Part shown: one piece after another, positions 48,980-60,830 of the stretch
Position numbering within the stretch: the first letter of the stretch is position 1
How the letters are laid out: the number at the start of each line of letters is the position of its first letter
Assembly: GCA_951812925.1 (NCBI GenBank)
Contig: OX638370.1
Coordinates: 111,490,897-111,554,896, forward strand
Source: Calliopum simillimum
Lineage: Eukaryota; Arthropoda; Insecta; Diptera; Lauxaniidae
DNA length: 64,000 bases
Reading direction: 5' to 3'
Made by a program: the position numbers and the translations under genes
Notes under the pieces: generated by a model
The model's database searches: none
The model's input: the letters and a program-made list of their open reading frames with translations, nothing else
What the model was told of the DNA's origin: nothing

Positions 48980-49015
48980 ACAGAGAGAGAGAGAAAGGGA
49001 GAGAGAGGGAGATAC
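48980..49015. repeat. GA-rich microsatellite next to the long exon donor
   Basis: The run of GAGAGAGAGA with AAAGGGAGAG interruptions begins about 45 nt beyond the donor, inside the intron. On the gene strand it is CT-rich. Confidence 0.8.
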
Positions 49016-49061
49016 AAGTAAAATAAAAATAAATAAAAAATAAAATGCGTCAATTACTTAC

Positions 49062-52000
49062 GGTTTTTCATTTAAAAATTCACCCCGCGTAAATTCCGAA
49101 AGTCGACGCGATTTGCTTTTCTTGTTGGCGTTGGCGGCGACTGCTAAATTTTTGTTTATTGGGCTAAGTTTGGAATTTTTACCAGGGCAGGTGCATTGGC
49201 AGAAATTGCTGTTGCTCTCATGCAAAATATGCGGCGGTAATGGGGGTGGCGGTGGTGGTGTTGGTGCCGCTGTTTGAGAGGAACATAATATCACAGTATT
49301 ATCGTTTGTTAATGATTTCACACACGTATTAGACTGTGTCGTCGTCGTCGCTGATACCGATGCCGACGTTGGCTCAATGTTAACATTGGGTAAAATTTGG
49401 TTTGCATTGCATTGGGTACAACAATTGCTGGGAACAAATTGTGTCAACGCAGAGGTGGATTGATCTGCTACTTTGCAGCTACAACTGAGCGGTATTTGAC
49501 TTGACCAACGGCGTGTTTTCTCACTTTGATGATGCACTGGACTGCTGCACTGTTCACCGCCATCGAATGAGAATTTCTTAAGTGCCTGCTTCCTTTGCTC
49601 CTGTAGCTGTAGTTGTGCATTTATGCAGTTGTGTTGCTTAAGGCTACGTCGCGGGCGTGGTGGCGAAGGTGTTGTAGGCGGTGAGATGGCAACAGACATT
49701 GAAATGGCATCTAAAGAATTTGATTTCACAATTTGTCCGCCGCCGCCGCAACCTTCGTTGGCACGTTTTTGTGCCACAATGCGAGAGTAGAGTTCTTCAC
49801 TATCGAGTGGTATCAGATTTGTGACACCGATGCGACGTTTCGGTTGAGAACGCTTTGTGGCATTATTATCAGTTGTAGTACCATTCGCTGTTTCGATATT
49901 TTCAGTGGCTGACGATTTATCCGACGACTTTGTATGAGAAGTGGCAAGCAACGCTGGTTTATACGACAGTATATTCGATAGTCTACGCATTTTATTTGGT
50001 TTCGTTGTTTTATTATTTTTCTGCTGATTTTGATGCTGTGCCCCCTCAACGCTTTCATCGATTGATGCAGGCGATAGATCTCGATCTGAACTGTCTGCAG
50101 CAGTATCGGCACAATCATCATTGTCAAGCGGCATTTGAGACTCATCAATCTTGCTGACCACAAAACGATTCTTTGCTTTGTTATACTGTTGCTGCTGCTG
50201 CTTTGATTGCTCTCCAACGACGGCATCGAGTTTCACTCCTTGTAAGATATCATAAATGGTGCCATATTTACGTGTTCCACTATCAGCGGCAGACGTCGTC
50301 GTCGTCTCGACCGTATTTGGTATATTGTCGTCTTCTTTATGTTGCAGCTTTTGCTGCTTCTGTATAATGTCGTAAATCATGCCAGACTTTGGTGACTTGT
50401 TCTTTTCGTTAGTCCCCACTGACGCTGCTTCCTTTTTGTCTGAGGCGGAAGTCGTCAATGCATCACGTTCCATAATTGCAGTCAAGCTTTTACGTTGAAA
50501 GAAATCACTGCTGGAAGTTTGCGAAGTCTTACGATGCAAGATCTCGTAAATGGTGCCATAAGTCATGTACTTGTCGTATTTCTGATATGTCAAATTGTAG
50601 ATGTCATTCTTGCGTTGAATGATGTCATAAATGGTGCCGTAAACTAGTTTATCATAGATCTTGAAATTACGTTTGTAGTTTGCGGACTTGGTTGTGCTTG
50701 GTAGTGCAGCTGAGGTTTGCAGCTTCGAATCAGCGGACGCAATTGATGACGAATCATCATCTAAAGTATTGGAAGTAACATTTTGGTTTGCGGATTTGCT
50801 GGCGGCATCTTTAGCGCTATTTCTGCGCATCAACAGAATCGACGCATGTGATTTGCGATTACGCGAATTTTGACGTTTAAATGGCGAAGCTGCTGGTGCA
50901 GTTGACGCGGAAGTCGCACACTCTTTTGTCGTCGTTGTGCTGGTTGCTGGAGCTTCACATTCACGCACCAAACGTTTAAATTCCTCATACGATTTGCGTC
51001 GTATATGCGCTTTTTCTTTCTCTTTAGTCATGAGCTTGTGATCAAGAATTTGCGAAAGAAAATCTGAATTCTTGCGTAGCACAGCATTGGTTGTCGTTAC
51101 CCGTGATGTGGACGATGACGTTGTGGTATCCATTTCACATTGCGATCTTCCTTCAGTTAAATTTGCCATTGACAAGTCGACGAGTGGTGCGAGATCTGCA
51201 GCAGCAGCAACATTGCTGACCTGTTCCGATATGGAAGCTAAGGCTGTTGTTTCATTACTTTGTCGTTTTAACAGACCATCACGCTCATAAAAATCATTTG
51301 CTGCTGTTGTCGTTGGGGCAAACATGGCACGAAACTCCTGATACGATTTACGACGCGTTTGTGCTGTAGCTGTCGCATTGTCTTCGACGGTGAATGCCGC
51401 CTGCTGCTGTTTTGGCGGTGCAGCACTGCCAAGTGTAGCCTGTGCAGCAGTAAACATGGCCTTAAACTCTTCATAGGATTTGCGTCGGTTACGTGATTGT
51501 GTCAAACATTCTTTATAATTCAGACGCGCTATCTTCTCACCACTCTGCGTTTCAGCATGAGGCAGCGAACGTGATGATGACGGTGTGGGCTCATCAAAGA
51601 TACTCACCAAAGCTGGATGGTGACCGCCAGCGGCCCCACCAGCTTGTAATGAGTTCTCCAACTTATTTTGCATTTCAATGAAGCCCGAATCCATTGAACT
51701 TATCGTGCAGGTAGAGTCAAAACTGGTCTTGCGACTAGAACTGTTACTTAAGGGGGGCGTTGTTGGAACGGCGGCTTCATTTGCACTGCCGTTTGGTGAT
51801 TCTGTTTCCGCCGTCGCAGCTGCAACTTGGTGTTCTTCGATGTCATCATCATCAAAACTAATGAGATCCTGCACCACTTGTCCACCACCACTTGCATCAT
51901 TATGTTGATTATCCATGGCTTTATCACAGTTAATTACATCGACTTGACCTCGTTTAACAGCGGCGTTTGACGACGACGACATCCAACATGTCGCTGGCAC

Positions 52001-53500
52001 TTTACCATCGAGACAACTGTCTTGCAGTCCGCCTACAACAGCTCCCAACTTACGCTGTCGACCACCGCCGCTATTAGCAGTATCACTTACGCTACAAACT
52101 TGTTTATTACTACATTGGCAACTTGGAGTTACATGGATTTCCATTAATGGCACGTGTCGTTGCTCCTCAATGTCTTTGGTGTCGTCGTCGTCGCTGTGCT
52201 TCAAGTGCTCCTTCACCTCATCCACCACTTGTTGCTGTCTTCGTTGTCGAGTAGCTACTTCTAACTTAATTAATGCCTTGTCGTCGTCGACTTCGACCTC
52301 TTCAGTCTTTAGTGGTGCTGCACCGTTAAGCTCTTTCATTTTCAGCTTCTTTTTATTTACCGTTGCATAGACGACAGGCCAGTTCGGTATTCCCAACGTT
52401 ACTGCTGACGTGCAATTGATTTTCGATGTTTTAACACCACCAACAGCATTGCCAGCAGCAGTGGAGTTAGCGCAGCCAACGCCTCCTCCAATACTACAGC
52501 GATTATGAAAGATTTTAACGCTTTGCATTGGTAATTTGTGACGTTGATTTTGACGATTACGTGCTGTGGCCATCAATCCACTGCCGCCGCTGCCACTACT
52601 GCCATGTTTGTAGCGATGATAGCGCCGCGTATATTTGTTGGCAATATTATAGACAGGATCATCCAGTTCATTGACTTTCGGCGCCCGCGCCGTGGAACGT
52701 TCGCTATCTGGAAATGTTCTGCCGCCGCCGCATGTTTTCAGATAACGTTGCAGTATCATTTGTTGCGTGTGCGTACGGCGTGGGCGACTAGAGCCACTCT
52801 TACAGCTAAGATTACGCGCACGATTCAATTTACTAATCGCGGACGTTGATGGAGCACCACAACCTTCATTCATGCATTTGGCACAACAGAGAAATTCATA
52901 GAGTATATCGTCACCAGTGTCTTCTGTATGAGCAGAACTTGTTGAGAGTGACGGCGGCGTAAATGTTGAATATTTCGGTTCTAATAGGAATTTCGACGAT
53001 TCCTCTTCAGGCGGTGGCGTCGTTATGCTGCAAGTAGTTGTTGTAATGGTTGTTTGTGTTACTGCTGCGGCAGCACACTTCTGGGCACTAGTTGTCACAG
53101 GCATTAAAATGTAAGTGCTTTTTAAATTCTGTTTAGTAGCAAGATCATTGGCGATCAATGATGAAGGCATATCTTTTGTTCCACCATTCATCAATGCAGT
53201 CGCTGATGTATTCTGTGCTGTGTTCTCCTTATTAGCATCGACGCTATCGGTGGTCGTAGCATTAGTGGTATTTTTCATGATGGAACTCTCAATGCTGATA
53301 CCACTATCGAGTAGCACAAATGTTCCATCTGAGGGTAATATCAGTCTACCTTCGGCTGCAGCATTGACAAGCTCTCGCAGCGCTAAAACTTGCTTCTCCG
53401 TTACATTTCCTTGCAGCTGTATGCCATGGAGCGCAAATGCAGTTGGTTTGTTATTTACCGAATTTGGATCGGTACACCAGACGACGGGCATGGTTGCCAT
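49062..53500 (-). CDS. Src42A: Src42A, long 5' coding exon (N-terminal region of a predicted 1868-aa isoform)
   Basis: This is one uninterrupted coding exon of 4439 nt (1479 codons plus 2 nt). The first ATG after an in-frame TGA (53602-53600) is at 53500, with A at -3 and G at +4. The exon ends in CC before a GTAAGT donor. The SH2 exon at 14123 starts with A and then TGG, so CC|A restores the Pro-Trp pair that precedes Src SH2 domains, and total coding length is an exact multiple of three. No folded domain is recognised. Visible features, numbered from this ATG: Cys clusters near 200, 1337, 1360 and 1433; RRKSY(E/Q)EF repeats near 670, 714 and 831; (Y/S)G(T/M)IY(D/E)I repeats near 952, 979, 1039 and 1077; a PPRPRR stretch; poly-Pro near 1411-1424. 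Most of the rest is Ser/Thr/Asn/Gln-rich and probably disordered. Coding status is very likely. Membership of Src42A is inferred from strand, phase and linker residue. It could instead splice to an unseen exon. Confidence 0.85.
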
Positions 53501-53683
53501 ATTTGTGGATTTGTGTTTATTTGACGACAATTGGTAACATAAAATATAATTAAGTAAATTCGTTTGTTGTTTGCTAATTAAATTAAATTGGCAAGTTTGT
53601 CAAAACAGTCTTGGGTTTGATTTGGTTTTATGTTTTTTTTTTTTATTTTTAATCTATTGCGTTGGTTTGCCGCTCTTGCTGCG
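53501..53683 (-). promoter_or_regulatory. 5' leader of the long exon with a candidate 3' splice site and a uORF
   Basis: On the minus strand a polypyrimidine stretch followed by ACAG ends at 53684, so the exon may start at 53683 after an upstream non-coding exon outside or far upstream in the window. The 183-nt leader is A-rich, as fly 5' UTRs often are. It contains one upstream ATG (53540) opening a 7-codon uORF that stops at 53517, 16 nt before the main ATG. In the main frame a TGA at 53602-53600 closes the reading frame, which supports translation starting at 53500. An alternative is that transcription starts inside this leader. Confidence 0.5.
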
Positions 53684-53969
53684 CTGTAAAAATTAAAATA
53701 AAAATAAATTAAGTTTGTCTCTCCTTTGGCTACAAACTTTCTTGTTTTCTTTATCGGTTGAGTTTTCTATTTTTGTCGTTGTTTGCTCGTGGATTTTATG
53801 CTTTTTGTTTTTGAATGTTTATTAATCTCTATAAAATTTATAGGTTTCTTAATATTTAATTTTTTTTTTATATACATATTTAATTATGGAAACTGTTTTG
53901 GTTCAGAGTTTTAATGATAAATTAGCTATTTTTCTATTTTTAGATATTGTTTGAATATTTTGGGTAGAG
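53684..53969. other. Sequence upstream of the long exon
   Basis: This is AT-rich sequence in front of the candidate acceptor at 53684. It is either intron or promoter-proximal DNA, and no TATA or initiator match was convincing. Confidence 0.4.
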
Positions 53970-54776
53970 CAAACTAGGCCGATATGGCACCCCCAGGTGA
54001 TATGAAACCCCCTGGAGATATGGCGCCTCCAGCTGATATGACACCCCCAGGTGGTATGGCACACCTTCAATGATTCCTTTTTCAATTTTACCTGATTAAT
54101 TTGAGGTTTTTACTAATGTTTTAGAAAACTCTGTGGAAACTTTGAGTGCAAGTGGCATCATGCTGTATAGTGAAATCTCCTTTGTACCAACGACTTCGAA
54201 AAACTTTAAGCCGAATACAAGAAAATAAACGGCAAGAATTCTAACGTCTTCTAACAACTTGGTCCAGCGAAAAAAAAAAAACTTGTAGCGGAAAACACAA
54301 CCAATGCAACGTATGGCGTTTCCAAAGAAGTGGATTTATAAACGTAAGGAGGTTACTAGTTATGGTTCTCCTGATGAAGGTGAAAAAAAATATTTTATTC
54401 CAAGATAAAACTTATGGTACATTGGATGTGGAGAAGACTATGCAGAACCCACTTAGCTAGTCGATTGGATTCAGTGCGTAATGAGACGTTTTTGGTCACA
54501 TAAAACATGTATGTCTTATACGAAAACAGGCGACAGTTCTGGCAACAAAAACATAGGGTGCCAAATCACCCATGATATGGTTCTATATATTGGCACTTTA
54601 TAGCATTGTTTTGAATCGAGTAAAAAAACATATTTGCAATACTTTTAGTTTAAGTTGAAGTACTGACATTTGCTTTAAAATATTTAAAGAATAAATTCGC
54701 TTTTTGTTCCTTTAAAAATCTTTTCAATTATGGCAGTTCAAGAAAAAAAAGGCCATAACTCCCGGGTTTACCCTAT
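53970..54776. mobile_element. Minisatellite-bearing repeat, copy 2
   Basis: It starts with a degenerate ~17-bp array (GATATGGCACCCCCAGGT type, 53976-54065). It shares GTCGATTGGATTCAGTGCG, TTTGGTCACATAAAACATG, GACAGTTCTGGCAACAAAAA and TTGGCACTTTATAGCATT with copy 3. It ends GGCCATAACTCCCGGGTTTACCCT. Confidence 0.75.
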
Positions 54777-56369
54777 ATATTCGCTCCGCCATCGGGAACC
54801 GGAAAAGAAGAACAAAAAATCTTCTACACATTAAAGAAGACCCCAACATTTCTAGCAGAAAACTGGCGCAGAAGTGAGTTGAGTGTTCCGAATTTTTTGT
54901 TAGCAAAGTCAAAAAGAAGTCTGACCTGAAGGAGTTCTAGGTGCTAAAAGTTCCGCACAAAAATGCTATGAAAACACAAAGGCAAAACAGCATGCAGACT
55001 TTACAGTTGCTGGTTTGACAAGAAATCTGTAGTCAGCCTTTCGAAAACACCATAGCAAAGATGGATGCTAAAGATTTTCGATTCGCTTAACAAGCCAAAA
55101 TTAATTTTCGAAAAAAGACTTACGTTGAAATAAAAATTCTTTTTCTCTCGCCATTAAAAAAAAAAGAGAGAACAACAGTTATTTTTTAACATTTCTTGAA
55201 AATTCTAGACCATTTTGTAACATATCCAGTTTATAATACAAACCGAAAATAAATCAAATCCACAAAATAAATTTAAAAAGCACTTGAGTCAGTTAAGTAT
55301 TACACATAGACAGCGACTTAAAATATAGACGAACGAACTACGAATGGTTTAACAAGGAAATTAAACAACAACTTGACAAATATTTACAAGAACAACTTTA
55401 GTTCAACAGATACGAGTAAAAAAAAGAGGTTAAGTATTGACATCCTTTCATGAAGTTGTTGATGATGACTTGGTAAATAATATTTTTCACACTCTTAATG
55501 AAAGAGTGCAATAGAGATAGACATAAAAAAAGAGAAAAAAAAACAAAACTTTAAAGTGCTTTTTTCCCGACACACCAAGTTAGACCCGATAGTCTGGCAC
55601 TGTCACTTGGGATTATTTATGCGCACTGCAGCAAGTAAATTCAAAATGGGAGAGGAAAAAAATACAAAAAACTTAAACTGTCAGCAAATGTCAATGTCAA
55701 ACCATAAATATTGACAAACTGCAACTAAAGTAGATACAACATAAAGTTTTTTATTTATGTTGTTTTGATTTTTTGAACTCTTTTTCTTTCTTTCTGAAGT
55801 TCAGTGTAAAACAACAAGAAAAAACTTTTTTTAAAGTTTTCAGCAAAATTGCCAAGCTGATAAAAGTGAGCTATGAATGAAGTGAAAGATGAAAGAAGCA
55901 AGGAATGTAAGAGAGAAAAAACGCTGGTCATTGCATACTATATGTAGGTATGTATATTGGTATGATCGTTGTGACAAGCCTTTAAAACGGCTCTATCAGA
56001 GTTGGTAGCATTTTTTATGGTTTCTTATAAAAAGCTGTTTACTTGGGTTAACAATTGAAATGTCCACGAACCAAAATTATGTTAGTTTTAGTGTAAAAGA
56101 CGGAACCATTAGTTCCGCATACTATGCGAGGATTTGAAAAATGTATAAGGGTAGCAGAAGAATATATTGAAAAGGAGAAATAAATTTTTATTTTTATTTC
56201 CACTTTCTTACCACCTATTCCGCGGAATTAAAATGTCCCTGCGTATAAACTCGTAATATTTAACTAAATCGCACGAAATAACAAATAAGTAAATAAAAGC
56301 GTGCTATATCCCGTTTGAACGTACTTAGTTAAGGCAATTTTGTTGGTCTATGCTTGGTTATGCTTTTAT
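54777..56369. other. Non-coding stretch, nothing firm
   Basis: Apart from poly-A runs no repeat boundaries or coding potential could be defined. Confidence 0.45.
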
Positions 56370-56600
56370 ATATAAAAAAATTTTAAATTTTAAAAAAATT
56401 TAAATTTAAAAAAAAAATTTAATTTTTAAAAAAAAATTTAAAAATTGAAAAAAAAAAATTAAATTTAAAAAAAAAAAATTATGTTTAAAAAAAAAAATTT
56501 TTAAATTTAATAAAAAAATTAAAAAGAAATATTTAAAAAAAAACAAATTTGAAAACAAAATTTTTAAAAAATTAATTAGAAAAGTAAAAAATAGCACTGT
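56370..56600. repeat. A/T-only low-complexity tract
   Basis: About 230 bp consist almost only of AAATTTAAA-type words. The minus-strand frame of Phe, Leu and Lys here is an artefact. Confidence 0.8.
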
Positions 56601-57194
56601 CCTAGAATGGTTTTCCATTCCGGTATTCTATAGTCAATTTTGAAGGCGTGGGACCCCCTTATAAGTCTGAACTTCTTTTCATAAAGTCAGGATTCTAAGA
56701 TATCCTGCTCCAAAATGCATAAATCGCTGTTTCGGGGTACATTGAAGCCTTATTACACCAACAGTATGGCGAAACTAATATTTGACAATCACATCGGATA
56801 ACCATAATCTTACTTATTAAACTTCATCTTTTAGCTATCCAGTTGGATGAATGATAGCTCCGAAATTAAAGATCCAAATGGAAAAATTAAAATATGAAGC
56901 TTTATGAGGAAGTTTATGACTGTATAATGCAGCGGTTAAAATAAATTAAACCTGAAAGCAAAACACTTTTCGCTTTTTGAAGAGAGGAAAACTCAAAACC
57001 GTGACGTGATAGAAAAAAACCAAGTTCAGTTTCGTAAATATTGTAGGAGATCACAAACCCTCTGATTGGCTATAAAAGTTGAGAATGAAAAAAAAAGTTG
57101 TAAATTTGCAGGACTGTGGAAAAAACGAGCTGTGCGAACGCTAAGCATTGAGTTTTAGTTTGATTAACCAAGGTAGCAGTAAGAAGCTATTAGT
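56601..57194. other. Non-coding stretch upstream of the LINE
   Basis: Nothing recognisable apart from general AT-richness. It could include decayed repeat sequence. Confidence 0.4.
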
Positions 57195-57815
57195 ATCAAA
57201 CAGGTCTCGAAATATGCTGGTTGTATTTAATACATGGATGGTGGAGCAAAAGAGGATATCAACTCAAGAATAGCAAAAGCAAAAGGCGCGTTTGCTCAAC
57301 TGAACAAAATATGGTCTTCATCCGTTATATCCACCAAAACGAGAGTGCGCATTTTTGATTCGAATGTGAAATCGGTTTTGTTATATGGGTGCGAAACATG
57401 GCTTGTTACTGAACAACTAACAAACAAGCTGCAAGTATTCGTCAACAAATGCTTAAGGCGTATACTAAAGGTTTGGTGGCCTCGCACTATATCAAATGCC
57501 GAGCTACATCAAAAATGCAAACAGAAGGCTATAGCAAACGAGATCAAGCTGCGCAAATGGGGATGGATTGGTCACACTCTCCGGAAACCACACAGCGAAG
57601 TTTGTCGCCAGGCCCTTGAGTGGAATCCACAAGGCAGTAGAGGACGTGGTAGACCCAAAACCAACTGGAAAAGGTCGTTGGAAAAGGAAATCCAAGAATC
57701 GGGAAAATCGTGGCAAGAGATCAAAGTCATCGCAAGGGATCGTGACAAATGGAGAGATTTCATATTGGCCCTATGCTCCTCCTAGGAGTTAAAGGAGAAT
57801 ACATACATACATACA
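57195..57815 (+). pseudogene. 5'-truncated LINE: C-terminal end of a reverse transcriptase ORF
   Basis: The frame from about 57234 to 57785 (183 codons) matches the C-terminal region of insect non-LTR retrotransposon polyproteins: AKGAFAQLNKIW, KSVLLYGCETW, LQVFVNKCLRRILK, WWPRTISNAELH, KWGWIGHTLRKP, QALEWNPQGSRGRGRPK, WQEIKVIARDRDKWRDF. Upstream the related text (KYAGC, then a break) is already damaged and the polymerase core is missing. The end is followed by an ACATACATACAT tail, as in RTE-type LINEs. It is fairly young, since this last part stays open. Confidence 0.85.
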
Positions 57816-58979
57816 TATTTAATACACTGATTTCCATACGTTATGTAGTTAATGTTGGATGATTCTTCAGAAGAAACTTAGAGTAAAATTCCCGGTTTTT
57901 AATACAGTAAAACCAAAAGAGACTGAAGTGAAAATGTAGGAATACTAAAAGAAGGCTAAAACAAGAAAGCAACTATTTTTCCTCCAAGCAGGCTTTTTTT
58001 ATATAACAACTTTCCAGGTCCTAAAATGAGGCAGATATAAAAAACTTAAGCTTTGAAAGTAGCAATGAGGAAAAAGTATTTTAACCTTCCCCAACATTTT
58101 TAAAATAGTAATTTATGCAAGCATTTTTATTAACAATTTCACTTAAACATTTAAACAAATTAACATAAAGCAACTGCTTTACAACAGTTGACAAATTTTT
58201 TTTTAGATAAAAACTGCATTTATGAACAACTTTTGCTAAAAGCGCATTTATTTTTTTATGATTCAAAATTGTAAAAAAACAACACATCTTGAGAAAAGTT
58301 GTTTCGTCTTTTCTTTTTTAACACATCAAAGTGAGTCACTTGGATAAGGTAAAACCCACAGGCGGAAAATCTACTTACAATCTGTACAATTAGTACAAAT
58401 AAGCTTAAAATATGCAGACTTTTATTGTTGGTCGTTAAATTTAGCATTTTTAAATAGTTGACACAATACAGAAACAACAACACAACATCATAGAAAAGTG
58501 AATATTTAATATAAACAAATATTTTATCGCTTTTTAGTTTCGAAGTCGGCCATAAATGGACGCAGCAGCTCAATAGCAATTAGCAGCACAGCAAGAGATA
58601 ATCATGTGATAATGGTTCAGAAATCGTTGTAGATATCAATAAAAACAACGACAGTAACTTTAATGGTGACATTAACCTGGGTTTCAAAAGAATTTCAAAT
58701 ATTCCAATACGCGTGGTCATGTATTTATGTTAATTTTACTTTTCATATTTTATGTTATGGGCACGTTATGTTATCAAAAACTGAAAAGATCAAGTTGGAA
58801 GGCGAAAACTTTGAAAGAGTTTTTAATTAAAAGAAAACGATTAAAAAGTTATGACGTCGACGGAGACAGGAATTTCATAAAAACCCGATTTTTGGTTTAA
58901 GCTAAAAATAAAACAATAAGGCAACCCAATCCTATTTTTATGCAGAATAGTATTACTTTAGTCAGAAGTTCCTGTGTTA
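57816..58979. other. Non-coding stretch, nothing firm
   Basis: The region is AT-rich. Minus-strand frames at 58081-58579 show no family features or codon structure. Confidence 0.45.
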
Positions 58980-59735
58980 ACCTAAATGCATAGTGATATG
59001 GCACCCCAGGTGATATGGCACTCCAGGTGATATGGCACCCCAGGTGATATGGCACCCCAAGTGATATGGCACTCCAGGTGATATAGCACCCCAGGTAATA
59101 TGGCACCCCCCAGGTGATATGGCACCGCAGAAAATATGGCGTCTCTTTCAATTTCGAAACTTGCAGCTTTCGTATTATTAAAATATGGACAAGTTTAATT
59201 TAATTACGCAAGCGACTTCGAAGTGCGTAATTCGTTTGGCTGTAGTTGCTATAATTACTTATGTGCGGGATTTAAAATTAACAATTTCGAGTGAAAACGA
59301 CTGACTATTTTGTTTTGCATATTGTTAGCTTTATAAAGAAGGAGAAAATATTTTATTCCAGTATCAATCTGATGGGATTGGATTTCGGGCAGACTTTGCA
59401 CAGACCACTAAACCAGTTGATTGGATTCAATGCAGTATGTGGTCACATGAAACATGTACGTCTCAAACGAAAATATGCCACAGTTCTGGCAACAAAAACA
59501 CAAAAACCGAATCATTTTGCTTTTAAGTTTTTGATATAGTGCCAAATCAACTAAAATTTGGTGCCAATTTATCCTTAGTCTCTCGGCTGATTTGGCACTT
59601 TATAGCATTTTTTTAATTGTTTTAAATTAATACAAAAATAAATTCGTGTTTAGTTTCGTTTAAAATATCTTTTAATTTTGGTTTTATATCAGTTTATTAA
59701 AATAGGTGCCATATCCCCACGGTTTACCCTATGTA
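58980..59735. mobile_element. Minisatellite-bearing repeat, copy 3
   Basis: This copy has the most regular array: about nine units of GTGATATGGCACCCCAG (58990-59140, 17 bp, one longer). It is followed by TTTCAATTTCGAAACTTGCA, CACTAAACCAGTTGATTGGA, CACAGTTCTGGCAACAAAAA, TTGGCACTTTATAGCATTTT and the end GGTGCCATATCCCCACGGTTTACCCT. Confidence 0.8.
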
Positions 59736-60439
59736 CGCATGTACGCATGCGCAAAATAAATATCTTAAATTTGCAGACAGCAAAAATGTGCAATAAATGA
59801 ATGAAAATATTTAACAACAATGACAAACAAACATAAGTTGTTTTTTTTTAGTTTTTTTTTTTTTTTTTTAATTTTAAAGTGACAAAATGCATGCAAAACT
59901 GAATTTTAAACATTTCTTTATAGGTGTGAAAAAGACAAACAATATGTAATGATTTAAAGTTAGTACTGTTGTTTTTGTTTATTGTGGTAAATAAAATCAA
60001 AAGCAAAGTCAAAATGATTTTTTTTTTAATGTAATCAAATGGCTTATCAATTGCATTTAACAAACAATGTTGTTAATATTGTCGTTTTATTTTTTATTAT
60101 TTAATACAATTTTACCGCAGAAACCTCTTTCCTTTAGTCTGGTGCAAAAATGGTCCCCTATTGTTTGTTCAGCATTTTAATGCTGTAATTAATACGGTTT
60201 CCTTTTACCTGTTACTATATTTATATGATAGTTTGTAAATATGTTTTAAGCTTTATTTCAATTTACTAATCTTGATAGGATTGCCAGATGTTGGATATTG
60301 CCTTTAAGACTGTTATACGTATGTTGCAGAGTACGAATGATTGTTTTTCTTTTTTTCATAGAAATTAAATTATATTTATCAGTATGTTGCTTCCTTAAGA
60401 TTTTGTAATTTTAATCGTTTTTAAGAATAGAAAATTATC
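59736..60439. other. Non-coding stretch, nothing firm
   Basis: Poly-T/poly-A rich sequence without defined features. Confidence 0.45.
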
Positions 60440-60830
60440 AACAATATTTCCTACCAAACAAGCATTGATCAGATGACATTGTTGGTTTGAGCTTACTGTT
60501 GAATGCTGGTTTGAGTTGCATGTCAAACCTTATCAGAAGCATTAACTGACATCCAGAAGAACTTTCAAGCATACTATATTAAACGTTTAGCATAGATTTG
60601 TTGAGAATCACAGCAAAAATAAAAATAAGGCATATGCAAAAAGTTCTAATATTGTTTTTCTCTTGTTATGCATAGACAGGTTAAATATACAGTTATTATG
60701 CTTGAAAGTTCTTCTGGATATCGGCAAATGAGTCTGATGAGGAAAAACAGCCTTCCAATAATTTTTTCATTTATGCATTTTGCTTTGTTTTTGTAATTTT
60801 GTTGGTTCAAAATATAGATTTCGATTCAAA
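60440..60830. mobile_element. MITE of the CTACCAAACAAGCA family, copy 3
   Basis: It starts CCTACCAAACAAGCATTGATC, continues AGATGACATTGTTGGTTTGA, and contains GACATCCAGAAGAACTT twice in opposite orientation, GCATAGATTTGTTGAGAATC and a TTTTGTAATTTTGTTGG end. The right terminus is diverged. Confidence 0.6.

Noticed and set aside
49813..50226. Minus-strand 137-codon frame and several plus-strand frames across 49.8-53.5 kb
   Set aside because: They are shadows of the long exon in other frames. The long frame alone shows repeats, an ATG after a stop, and a phase-matched donor.
53501..53530. Start of the long exon at a TTG codon at 53530
   Set aside because: Nuclear fly genes start at ATG. The first in-frame ATG is at 53500 with good context, and the ten codons before it are leader.
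60190..60225. Second recursive splice site (ACAG|GTAAAA near 60210)
   Set aside because: There is no pyrimidine tract before the AG and the donor half is weak.
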